IMG/VR virus record: IMGVR_UViG_3300001683_001646
Span: 1 to 49,464 of that record
Source: a virus
Length of the DNA stretch: 49,464 nt
Strand: one strand, 5' to 3'
Shown: positions 30,266-38,792 of the stretch, piece after piece
Layout of the letters: every line of letters starts with the position of its first letter
How positions within the stretch are numbered: position 1 is the first letter of the stretch
Notes under the pieces: model-generated
Told to the model about the DNA's origin: nothing
The model's database searches: none
Seen by the model: only the letters and a program-made list of their open reading frames with translations
Translations under genes and position numbers: made by a program

Positions 30266-31214
30266 AAAGGGATTCATTGGTTCCAACTTATCTAAAGTAA
30301 TTAAATTAACCGGGCATGAATTTATTTCATTACTAGATGCACCCGAGCTGACCCAAAGGCTCGATACGGGAGAACCGTGTGTTTTTAGCAATACAGAAGA
30401 TGAATGGTCACACGCGCTTGTTAATAGATCAGTAGACGTTTTAATTCATAATGCTGCTGTAGTAGGCACAGATGTTGTCGCTCTCAATTCTACTTTTTCT
30501 ACTCTAAGTAACGTCACGGGTACACACACAATTGCCCGGGCCTGTAACAAATCTAGAATTCCCGTGTGTTATATGGGAACTACAGTAATTTATGACACTC
30601 AAAAGTACCAGGATTCTGTGATAACTGAGACGTCTGATTTAAACCCAAAAACATTTTATGGAATACAGAAGCTTTCTGCTGAGCAGATTATTAAACACAA
30701 CTGTGACGACTGGATGATTATTCGTCCTCTTTTTGCCTTCGGTGGAATTGGAGATATGAATTCATTGATTGCAAAGACACTTTATGCAGCTCACAATGAT
30801 GTATCCTCACTTGATATGTTTTTAAATCCAAATAAAATTAAAGATTACATGCATGTGACAGATTTTTGTATCGCTGTTTTAACTGCATGTGAGCTCGGTC
30901 TATGGAATGATGACTATAATGTAGCAGCGGAAACGCCGTATACTGCATATGAAGTCGTTGAAATGATTTCAAGAGCAACTGATAAGGATGTCGCTAAGCT
31001 ATTGAAGTGGAATCCTCAAACTGATTACCTGGGCAACCATGTATTGTCTAGTAGAAAGTTTAGAAGTCACTCCGGCTGGAAACCCTCTCTTGATCTATAC
31101 ACGGGAATTGTTGAAAGTTTTAAGACGATTTATTTTAGCGACAGCGCCTATAATCCCTTAAAGCACCTTGAAGAAGCCAAAGAACGGGGCATAGATTTGA
31201 CAGAATATTACTAG
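30243..31214 (+). CDS. NAD-dependent sugar epimerase/dehydratase (SDR family)
   Basis: A 323-residue extended short-chain dehydrogenase. The start at ATG 30243 is behind GAGG (30233-30236) and gives the proper N-terminus MRLAITGEKGFIGSN (GxxGxxG). HNAAVVGTD is the NAG-type strand, and the active-site pair is Y-x-x-x-K in FYGIQKLSAEQ. The Thr of GTTVIYD sits where the catalytic Ser/Thr is expected. It likely changes a nucleotide-activated sugar. A second SDR epimerase lies at 39.7 kb, and a GT8 transferase between them could use the product. Confidence 0.85.
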   Translation: MRLAITGEKGFIGSNLSKVIKLTGHEFISLLDAPELTQRLDTGEPCVFSNTEDEWSHALVNRSVDVLIHNAAVVGTDVVALNSTFSTLSNVTGTHTIARACNKSRIPVCYMGTTVIYDTQKYQDSVITETSDLNPKTFYGIQKLSAEQIIKHNCDDWMIIRPLFAFGGIGDMNSLIAKTLYAAHNDVSSLDMFLNPNKIKDYMHVTDFCIAVLTACELGLWNDDYNVAAETPYTAYEVVEMISRATDKDVAKLLKWNPQTDYLGNHVLSSRKFRSHSGWKPSLDLYTGIVESFKTIYFSDSAYNPLKHLEEAKERGIDLTEYY

Positions 31215-31249
31215 TGACGTAATATTTACTACTATAGGCGGCTGTAGTT

Positions 31250-32860
31250 ATGGAAAAATCCACTTTACGACTTGATCAAGAAGACTTTTTTTATCAAGAA
31301 GCTGCGGTACCTGTCATTAAAGATATCATGAGATTTCTGGGCGGCGTATCAAAGCCTGCTTTTAAATCATTAAGCTATGTTTGGGATTATCCGATTGATC
31401 CCGACGTATGGTTCGATCTATGGGAAGACCCGGGTCATGCCTTGTATACCGTAAATATACGAGTATCATCTGTTGACTTCGAGTCTGATCACCCTGGATG
31501 GAACATCGATGGAATTTCCGGGTTTGGGGAAAGTGCCGAAGCAGTGATTGATATTCATGTGCAGTTATCCCCCAGGGCATTCAGGGACAAAGAAATAATC
31601 TTGAGCCTTGAGACAGAGCTTTACAATGTTGTACCTCACGAGATGCATCATTTAACTCAGAATGACCAACCCTTTCAAAGAGTAAGCTGTCCTCTAACAT
31701 CTTCTGCTAGGAGTATGGGTGACGTTAGATATTTTATCTCTTCGTGCGAAGTTCCTGCTTTTGTTATTGGATTTCGAGGTGAAGCACATTCTTCCGGTCG
31801 TCCAATTGAAGAACTAATAAATGTTTATCTCAATAATCAAATGAAGGCTGGGAAGATAAATAGTAATGATGTAAAGCAAATTAAAAGTCGGTGGCTTAGT
31901 CATATTGTGTGGAACAAAGAAAAAAATGAGTCTTCCCTCCGTGTGGTGCCCGGGACGACGCCCAGGCTGGACAAGAAAGATAGAGTGCTATTAGCATTAC
32001 TGAGGAAACACATGAATGAATCAATCTTAAGAACATACGTTAGAGAACTACTCACAGAGAGCAGATTGTCGGGTAGGACAATTCAAGGAGTACTAGCTCT
32101 TCTTAAGGGTCATGCCAATAACACTTGGATCTTCTTTGATACAGAAACGACAGGCATGCATCCAAATTCAGCACAGCTGACTGAGATAGGCGCTATTGCT
32201 GTGAATCCCAACAATTGGGAAAATGACTCAACAGTTCTGGGTCAATTCAATGAGAAAATCAAGCTGGGTAAAGATGCCCTAGAAGCTATTGCACAGCAGA
32301 ATGCTAATCCCGAGGATGTAAGGGGAAAGAGCATTCAGGATCTTCTTTCAATGACACGATACGGTGAGCAAGGCAGGGAGTACGGTGATGAGCAAGCAGT
32401 CCTAGATCGATTCTTTGAGTTTGTTGCATCTTTTCCCAACCCAATGCTGGTCGCACAAAATGCATCATTTGACTTGAGATTCGTCAATGTGCGTTCCGGC
32501 GGCAATCTACCTAGCAGTTATCCTGTGTTAGATACGATGCAGTTAATGAAACTCTATTTGATTCCTTTACTAAAGACACAGTCGAAAGCAGAGGAAGGCG
32601 ACCCAGAAGCCCAGGCACTTTTAAATAAGCTGTACGTGAGAAAGAGAAACTGGGGATATCACTCAACTTCAATGGGTGTTGTCTCGAAAGCGTACGGGAT
32701 CAGCATTGAAGCCTGGCACAATGCCCTAGCCGACGTTCAGATGATGATGGAGATGTATAAGAATGTTGTAGCAACGATTCGTCGAGGAATGAACGTAGAT
32801 ATAAGGGATGTTCAGGGAAGAGATCTAGCATACCAGCGAAAGAGAAAGAAAAGACGATGA
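31250..32860 (+). CDS. HExxH metalloprotease-like domain, tag, and DEDDh exonuclease fusion
   Basis: A 536-residue two-domain protein. Residues about 1-240 hold HEMHH (130-134, zinc His and Glu) and a later CEVPAFVIGF ... SGRPIEELI segment that matches the neighbour gene at 33.4 kb. Residues 256-271 (SILRTYVRELLTES) are the shared amphipathic tag, here between domains. Residues about 290-525 are a DEDDh 3'-5' exonuclease: DTETTG with D297 and E299, NASFDLRF, and HNALADVQMM. The C-terminus is basic. If the tag is cut after LTE, the gene would yield two separate proteins. Start behind a weak GGCGG; an alternative start is not excluded. Confidence 0.82.
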   Translation: MEKSTLRLDQEDFFYQEAAVPVIKDIMRFLGGVSKPAFKSLSYVWDYPIDPDVWFDLWEDPGHALYTVNIRVSSVDFESDHPGWNIDGISGFGESAEAVIDIHVQLSPRAFRDKEIILSLETELYNVVPHEMHHLTQNDQPFQRVSCPLTSSARSMGDVRYFISSCEVPAFVIGFRGEAHSSGRPIEELINVYLNNQMKAGKINSNDVKQIKSRWLSHIVWNKEKNESSLRVVPGTTPRLDKKDRVLLALLRKHMNESILRTYVRELLTESRLSGRTIQGVLALLKGHANNTWIFFDTETTGMHPNSAQLTEIGAIAVNPNNWENDSTVLGQFNEKIKLGKDALEAIAQQNANPEDVRGKSIQDLLSMTRYGEQGREYGDEQAVLDRFFEFVASFPNPMLVAQNASFDLRFVNVRSGGNLPSSYPVLDTMQLMKLYLIPLLKTQSKAEEGDPEAQALLNKLYVRKRNWGYHSTSMGVVSKAYGISIEAWHNALADVQMMMEMYKNVVATIRRGMNVDIRDVQGRDLAYQRKRKKRR

Positions 32861-32925
32861 AATCCATAACAAAAAATAATAGCGCTTCCTCTCTCGTAAC
32901 AAAAAATAAAGAAGGGTAATAAAAA

Positions 32926-33408
32926 ATGAACCTACTTCGTGAGTACATAAGAGCATTAATATTAGAAGCTCCCAACCAGTTTCGATGCAACTCGCATTCT
33001 CTTGGCTACATCGATGCCCAGGGAATTTTTGTTTCGCTTCAAGCTGCAGGCTTTGATCGACATGACGACTATGTATCTCATCATTTTCCCGAAGAAGCAG
33101 GAGAATATTGGTACAAACACAAGGCCGTCATGCATGCCCCTTCCGGATGGTTAAAGGTTTCTAATGCCAATGAAATTTCTATGGAAGATGTTTCAAATAT
33201 CTCATCTGCGCAAATCAAGGGTCTTGTTGATATGTGGCTTCAATGTGCAGAGTTTTCTAGATGGATCAACAGCCCCGAAACAGGATATGTAAATCTTTAT
33301 AACTTCGACGGCAATCAATATGATGAATTAACCATACCTGATTTGATTCAAAAACATGACACCTCTGGCCGGCTTATGGATTATTTCTACGAGGAGATAA
33401 TGGAATGA
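32926..33408 (+). CDS. Unknown protein with N-terminal amphipathic tag
   Basis: A 160-residue protein starting MNLLREYIRALILEAP. This is nearly the same N-terminus as the next gene (MNLLREFIRALLVES), though the bodies differ. The sequence ILE-A fits a T4-type (L/I)-x-E cleavage point. The rest is rich in His, Tyr and Trp (HHFPEEAGEYWYKHKAVMHAP). No family is recognised. Its end overlaps the next start by 4 nt. Confidence 0.65.
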   Translation: MNLLREYIRALILEAPNQFRCNSHSLGYIDAQGIFVSLQAAGFDRHDDYVSHHFPEEAGEYWYKHKAVMHAPSGWLKVSNANEISMEDVSNISSAQIKGLVDMWLQCAEFSRWINSPETGYVNLYNFDGNQYDELTIPDLIQKHDTSGRLMDYFYEEIME

Positions 33409-34109
33409 ACCTGCTCCGTGAGTTTATAAGAGCACTACTGGTTGAGTCTATTGAAGATGAACCTGACATGACTCAATATGTTGATGATCTTGAGCACCTT
33501 ATTTTTACTTTTCTTTTCACGCAAAGCACTTTCAATGAACTTCAAACATTAGAGCCTGGAATAGAATTACCGGCTGTTTTACCAACAGATATATTTGATG
33601 ACTTTGAAAACGTGAATGAAGTTCATGTTGGAATTTTGGTTACTGATGATGATACTGGTAACATTGAAGCGGCATATGTCTGTGTTCCAGAAAATCGATC
33701 TACGTCAAATCTTGTGTTGGCGTTAGAAATACCTCGTGACTATCCTGCTCGAGATGATTTTCAAGGTTGGCTTTCTGAAGAATTAGCCGATGCACTTTCT
33801 CACGAAATTCAGCATAGCTGCGATCCGACAGAAATGTTGACAAGCGATGATTGCGGAGATGAATCTAAAAAATGGGAAAGTCTAGAAAATATTGAAAAAT
33901 ATTATGGGTGTGAGGCCGAAGTCCGAGGTCATGCTGCAGGAATTTCGGGCAGGGCAAGAAGGTCAGGTAAAGATCCGAGAGAATTATTACAAATAGATAT
34001 GGATACAATTAAAGACAAGGCCTTACACAGAGGGTATAATAAAAAAGAAGTCGAAGCCATTCTCGCCCGCGTTAAGTCACAGTGGAGCAAGCGGCTGGGC
34101 TTTGAATAG
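33405..34109 (+). CDS. Tagged HExxH metalloprotease-like protein
   Basis: A 234-residue protein with the shared tag MNLLREFIRALLVES at its N-terminus, ending LVE-S. ADALSHEIQHSCDP carries the zinc-binding HExxH. About 60 residues later CEAEVRGHAAGISGRARRSGKDPRELL supplies a likely third ligand Glu. That segment aligns with the N-terminal domain of the gene at 31.25 kb (C-E, G, R, SG-x-P-x-E-L). The two are therefore paralogous domains with the tag on opposite sides. They may be peptidases or structural zinc proteins. The HExxH plus Glu layout is that of gluzincin-like peptidases. Confidence 0.75.
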   Translation: MNLLREFIRALLVESIEDEPDMTQYVDDLEHLIFTFLFTQSTFNELQTLEPGIELPAVLPTDIFDDFENVNEVHVGILVTDDDTGNIEAAYVCVPENRSTSNLVLALEIPRDYPARDDFQGWLSEELADALSHEIQHSCDPTEMLTSDDCGDESKKWESLENIEKYYGCEAEVRGHAAGISGRARRSGKDPRELLQIDMDTIKDKALHRGYNKKEVEAILARVKSQWSKRLGFE

Positions 34110-34117
34110 AGGCAAGC

Positions 34118-34405
34118 ATGGATATTTACAGATACATTGCTGAGAATGAAAACACTAGACTAACATTTTATTTCACATACGAGGTTCATCGTGATGAGTT
34201 ACTCCAACGATTGACCCACGCACACGGAAATGCTGTACATGTCTACGATATTTTTCCTCAGCCCCACACAGAGACTGTTGTTCTAGAAGAGCCTTTGTCA
34301 ATTATAACTGAATCTGGGAAAGAAATGTTCCTACCACCCGGATTTGAAGTTAACTTTTTTGATAGAGTATTTGTATTATTTGGCGATACTGAAGATGATG
34401 AGTAA
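34118..34405 (+). CDS. Unknown small protein
   Basis: A 95-residue alpha-beta protein beginning MDIYRYIAENENTRLTFYFTYEVHRDELL and ending in acidic residues. No family is recognised. It starts 8 nt after the metalloprotease-like gene, and the glycosyltransferase begins at the base after its stop codon. Confidence 0.55.
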   Translation: MDIYRYIAENENTRLTFYFTYEVHRDELLQRLTHAHGNAVHVYDIFPQPHTETVVLEEPLSIITESGKEMFLPPGFEVNFFDRVFVLFGDTEDDE

Positions 34406-35188
34406 ATGGATACTTGGTGCAAGCTGGCGTTACACTACGACTATGCTCCGTCCTTCTATACTAGAAATGTAATAACTGTAATCTTAGCGCTGAATAGGCG
34501 TCATTTTCCAGGTATAATTCCGTTAATCAAATCTCTTGATGCCAACACTTTACCAAGCTTGGAGTTTAAAATTTTCCAGCTAGACCTTCTGCCTGAGGAA
34601 AAGCAAGCGATCATTCGAGCGCACAAAAATGTAACATTTTATGACATTGTTAATAAAAAAAGTACTTGCCCATATGCGTGGTGGTTTGAGGCATTTGATT
34701 ACAATTTTATTAGAATGTCGAAGTACACACTATATATCGACGTCGACATTATCGTTAATCGACCTCTGCACAGTTGGTTAGAAAAATTTGATGAGTCTGC
34801 CACGATGGTCTCTGGCGTAGCACAAAAAACTGCCCATGCAGATTATCGAGAACGCAGCGCCAACCACCTCATCAATACGGGTGTAGTTTTATTCAAGCAT
34901 TCTTTTTTTGATACGAAATATTTTGAGAATCTTCAGTCAGCTATTCATAAAGTCGGCATTGCCAATATCAAGAATGATCAGCTCTTTTTGCGTAAATTTT
35001 TTAATAATGAAATGATAGAAGTGTTGTATGCACCCTATTCTTTTAATGCAAATGCATACCTCTTAAAGCACTTCAACGATAAGCCACATATTTATCATTT
35101 TGTAGGCACACCCAAACCTTGGCATCATCTGAGTTTCAAAAGATCTCACTTGTGGACCCGATTAGTCAAAGAAGTCTGCGAGAATTAA
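34406..35188 (+). CDS. Family 8 glycosyltransferase
   Basis: A 260-residue retaining glycosyltransferase that moves a sugar from a UDP-sugar to an acceptor. Visible landmarks are a metal-binding D-x-D in LYIDVDIIV (D112, D114), NTGVVLFKHS, NDQLFLRKFF, and the family hallmark HFVGTPKPW near 231-239. The acceptor is unknown: it could be host surface glycans, a virion protein, or modified DNA bases. Two sugar epimerases in the window could supply the donor. Confidence 0.85.
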   Translation: MDTWCKLALHYDYAPSFYTRNVITVILALNRRHFPGIIPLIKSLDANTLPSLEFKIFQLDLLPEEKQAIIRAHKNVTFYDIVNKKSTCPYAWWFEAFDYNFIRMSKYTLYIDVDIIVNRPLHSWLEKFDESATMVSGVAQKTAHADYRERSANHLINTGVVLFKHSFFDTKYFENLQSAIHKVGIANIKNDQLFLRKFFNNEMIEVLYAPYSFNANAYLLKHFNDKPHIYHFVGTPKPWHHLSFKRSHLWTRLVKEVCEN

Positions 35189-35229
35189 ATGTCGATGTGG
35201 GATAATTTTATGTAAATCTAACTGTCTTA

Positions 35230-35238
35230 TGGTATAAT
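35230..35238 (+). promoter_or_regulatory. Extended -10 promoter before the DnaE gene
   Basis: TGGTATAAT is a full extended -10 element (TG-n-TATAAT). It lies 23 nt before the start codon, with GGGAG (35252-35256) between. The -35 region is weak, which is usual for extended -10 promoters. It follows a 41-nt AT-rich gap after the glycosyltransferase. The gap 35189-35261 holds nothing else. Confidence 0.6.
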
Positions 35239-35261
35239 AGACCTAAGATTAGGGAGATTAA

Positions 35262-38200
35262 ATGTTGATAAAGCCCAAGCGGTTCGTCGGTCTACACGCA
35301 CACACAGGATTTTCAGTTTTTGATGGCTTGGGATACCCAGCTGATCACATTGATTTCGTGCTAGAAAACGGTATGGATGCCTGGGCGCTGACTGATCACG
35401 GTAACGGCTCCGGCCTGGCTCATGCTCGAAAGCACGCTGTGAAGATGCAGCAAGACGGCCGGAAGTTTCGACAACTATATGGATGTGAATTCTATTTTGT
35501 CCCGTCTCTTTCTGGCTGGCGCAATGACTATGAAGCTCATCGGCAAGCCGTGAGAGATGCCAAGACTGAAAAGAAATCTCTTGAGAGGACAGACATCGAT
35601 GCAGATGAGGACGTAGTTGCCTCGGGCCACACAATTGAAGATGAGGATGAGACGAAGACCATTGACGTCATGAAGGACGAGTGGAAGCGTCGATATCACT
35701 TGGTGATTGTTGCAAAGAATAGAACCGGTTTGAGTAATCTTTTTACTCTCATCAAGAAGGGATACAAGCACGGATTTTATCGATTCCCACGAATTGACTT
35801 CGAGATGCTAGCTCAGCACGGCGAGGGGCTAGTAGTTTCTACAGCATGCCTCGGTGGGATCTACTCTAACCGAATTCTTCGTGGAGAAGCACTGAATAAG
35901 CCACACGATGAGATTCAACGTGAACTTCAAAATTTGACTGATAGGTTCACACACTGTGTAGGCAATGACAACTTCTTTCTTGAGCTCCAGTTTAATCGTT
36001 TGGATGCGCAGCACAAGGTGAATAAGCACCTTCTTTCTTTGCATAGTTCCACTGGCATCCCGCTTATCGCAACAGCTGACTCTCACTATTACGGCCCAGA
36101 TAAATGGGAAGCTAGAGAGCTATATAAGCGCCTTGGTTGGATGGGCAAGAATCCCTCTCCGCTGCCCGAATTTGACGAACTCAAGTGTGAGCTTTATCCT
36201 AAGAATGCATCTCAGATGTGGGATGAGTACATGCTTCACAGGGATAAGCATGAATTCTACGAAGGCACTGATCAGTTAGTTTGCGATGCAATTGAACGAA
36301 CTCATGACATTGCCTGGGAGATGTGTGAGGATACCTGGATTGACCAGTCGGTTAAGTTACCAAATTTTAACACGCCTGAACTCACAGCGTTTGATCAACT
36401 TCTTAAGCTTGTCAAGAAAGGCCTGATGGAAACAGGTCTTTATGAAAATCCCGTATACGTTGAACGTGCCAAAACTGAGATGGCAGACATCAAGTTTCTG
36501 GGCTTTGAGAATTATTTCCTGACAATGTATCAGGTCTTCCACAAGGCGTCTGACAGGACGCTCTTCGGTCCAGCTCGAGGATCTGGTGGAGGAAGCTTGG
36601 TGAACTATTTACTAGGGATTACCCAGCTTGATCCGCTACCTTACGGTCTCCTCTGGGATAGATTCCTTGGTCGTCACAGGACCTCTTGGCCCGACATCGA
36701 TTCCGACGCCGGCGATCGCGATGCGTTGATTGACGCAGCCCGCGAGCTCTACGGTGATGATGCTGTCATTCCTGTCTCTAACTTCAATACACTCAAGCTA
36801 AAATCTCTCGTCAAGGATATTTCTAAATTCTACGATGTGCCCTTCAATGAAGTAAATGCAGTAACCGGGCCCCTTCAAGACGATGTTATGCCCTGTGTTC
36901 GAGATGACAATACTGAAAAGTCTGTGTTCGTCCTTAAGCATGAGGATTGCATGAAGTATTCTAGGAAGTATAGCGCTTTCATGGAACAATATCCAAAGGT
37001 CAAGAATCACATTGAAGCACTCTTCATGCAGAATCGAAGCATCGGTCGGCACGCTGGAGGAGTAATTATCGCACCTGCTGAAGAACTTGAGAAATCCATG
37101 CCGCTCGTCGCAGTCCGCGGAGAGCTACAGACACCGTGGACTGAGGGTATGAACTTTAGAAATCTAGAAGATAATGGGTTCATCAAGTTTGATTTTTTAG
37201 GCCTTACTTTGCTCAAAGATGTCGAGAACTGCATTTGTAGAATTCTTAAGCAGCAGGGTAATGAAAATCCAACCTTCGATGAGATTAAAACATACTTTGA
37301 TGATCATCTAAACTGTCGGTTTAATGAACTCGACGACATCAAGGTCTGGAAGCATGTGTACCACAGGCGACGGAAGACCGGAGTGTTTCAATTCACTGCT
37401 GAAGGATCTCGTAAATTCTGTGAGAATGCTAAGCCCACAACGATTGAGGAGCTAGCTGCAATCACAGCTATCTATCGTCCCGGGCCTCTACGGGCAAATG
37501 TTCACAAGAAGTACGTTCGCGATAAGAAACGAGCCGCTGACATCGAGTATGATCATCCCATCATTAAAGAAATTCTTAGTTCCACCTTTGGGCACATCAC
37601 ATTTCAGGAACAGTTTATGCTTCTTGCTCAAAAACTTGCTGGGTTCACACCAGGTGAGTCAGATAAGATGAGAAAGACACTAGTGAAAAAGTCTCTTGAC
37701 ACAATTGGGAAAAAAGGAGCAGAGCGAGATGCATTGCGAAAGCAGTTCGTTAACGGCGCTGCAAATCTGACAGGACTACCAGAAGACAAGCTACACAAAC
37801 TCTTTGATAGGATTGAATACTTCAGTGTGTATGGTTTCAACAAGTCTCACGCAGTCGCTTACGCTATTGATTCTTACTACTCCGCGTGGCTGCATACGCA
37901 TCATGAAAAGACTTGGTTGGCAACAGTTCTTCAGTCTGAAAATAGCAGTCCAAAAGGACTCCAGAAGACAATTTCTGAAATTAAGCAGATGGGTTACAAG
38001 TTTGTACCCGCTGATATCAATTACTCTGGAGACGAGTGGACTTACTCTGAAGACCGAGCATCATTCGTTCCGCCTCTCACTTCTGTGAAAGGTGTAGGAG
38101 TAAATGCTGTTCAGGAGATTATGCTCCGTCGACCGTACAATAGTCTACACAACTTGCTGTACGACGAAGATGATATGTGGAAGCACTCGAAGATGAATAA

Positions 38201-38792
38201 GACATGCTTTTCTGCGCTATGTAAAATCGAAGCATTCAGTTCTCTTGAAGAATTAACTACCGGTGCAATTAGAAATCATAAACAAATGCATGATATCATC
38301 ATTGATAATTATGAAATACTCAGAAAGAGTGCATATGGTATGACAATGAGAAAAGCTCAAAAGTCTGGAGCACTACCAATTCTACCTAGTCTTATCAGAG
38401 ATACATCTGACATTGAAGACTGGTCTCGATCTGAGAAGCTCATGATGTATTATGACTTGACGGCAACAGTCCCAAGAGATCTCTTGTACCCCGACGGTGT
38501 TTTGGATAAAATCAAGAAGTCTGATATTCCACCGATGACAGGACTTTCAGGAAAGACGAGAGTTGTTGCTTGGCTGTGTATACAAGAAATTATTAAGAAG
38601 AAAACAAAAAAAGGCAAAACATTTTATAGGTTAAAAGTTTGTGACGATCATAATAATATGAGTTGGTTGCGAGTTTGGGGTTTCTTGCCATACGAAGCTG
38701 TACCATTTTCGATTTGGCTTGCTGATGTTCAAAATGATCCGGACTGGGGTGCCTCAACATCTGGATCGAAAATGAAGCCTCTGGTTCTATAA
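35262..38792 (+). CDS. dnaE: DNA polymerase III alpha subunit (DnaE type) with PHP domain
   Basis: A 1176-residue C-family replicative polymerase of full bacterial size. The N-terminal PHP domain keeps its metal ligands by eye: LHAHTGFS, LTDHGN, GCEFYF, YHLVIVAKN, STACLGG, ATADSHY. The polymerase core has ARGSGGGSL (about 438-446), PDIDSD with D478 and D480, KFDFLGL with D644, and YGFNKSHAVAYA near 856. Helix-hairpin-helix (LTSVKGVGVNAVQEI) and OB-type (TRVVAWL ... GKTFYRLKV) parts follow near the C-terminus. It is rare for a phage to carry this as well as a family A polymerase. The start overlaps nothing and has a good ribosome site. Confidence 0.93.
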   Translation: MLIKPKRFVGLHAHTGFSVFDGLGYPADHIDFVLENGMDAWALTDHGNGSGLAHARKHAVKMQQDGRKFRQLYGCEFYFVPSLSGWRNDYEAHRQAVRDAKTEKKSLERTDIDADEDVVASGHTIEDEDETKTIDVMKDEWKRRYHLVIVAKNRTGLSNLFTLIKKGYKHGFYRFPRIDFEMLAQHGEGLVVSTACLGGIYSNRILRGEALNKPHDEIQRELQNLTDRFTHCVGNDNFFLELQFNRLDAQHKVNKHLLSLHSSTGIPLIATADSHYYGPDKWEARELYKRLGWMGKNPSPLPEFDELKCELYPKNASQMWDEYMLHRDKHEFYEGTDQLVCDAIERTHDIAWEMCEDTWIDQSVKLPNFNTPELTAFDQLLKLVKKGLMETGLYENPVYVERAKTEMADIKFLGFENYFLTMYQVFHKASDRTLFGPARGSGGGSLVNYLLGITQLDPLPYGLLWDRFLGRHRTSWPDIDSDAGDRDALIDAARELYGDDAVIPVSNFNTLKLKSLVKDISKFYDVPFNEVNAVTGPLQDDVMPCVRDDNTEKSVFVLKHEDCMKYSRKYSAFMEQYPKVKNHIEALFMQNRSIGRHAGGVIIAPAEELEKSMPLVAVRGELQTPWTEGMNFRNLEDNGFIKFDFLGLTLLKDVENCICRILKQQGNENPTFDEIKTYFDDHLNCRFNELDDIKVWKHVYHRRRKTGVFQFTAEGSRKFCENAKPTTIEELAAITAIYRPGPLRANVHKKYVRDKKRAADIEYDHPIIKEILSSTFGHITFQEQFMLLAQKLAGFTPGESDKMRKTLVKKSLDTIGKKGAERDALRKQFVNGAANLTGLPEDKLHKLFDRIEYFSVYGFNKSHAVAYAIDSYYSAWLHTHHEKTWLATVLQSENSSPKGLQKTISEIKQMGYKFVPADINYSGDEWTYSEDRASFVPPLTSVKGVGVNAVQEIMLRRPYNSLHNLLYDEDDMWKHSKMNKTCFSALCKIEAFSSLEELTTGAIRNHKQMHDIIIDNYEILRKSAYGMTMRKAQKSGALPILPSLIRDTSDIEDWSRSEKLMMYYDLTATVPRDLLYPDGVLDKIKKSDIPPMTGLSGKTRVVAWLCIQEIIKKKTKKGKTFYRLKVCDDHNNMSWLRVWGFLPYEAVPFSIWLADVQNDPDWGASTSGSKMKPLVL

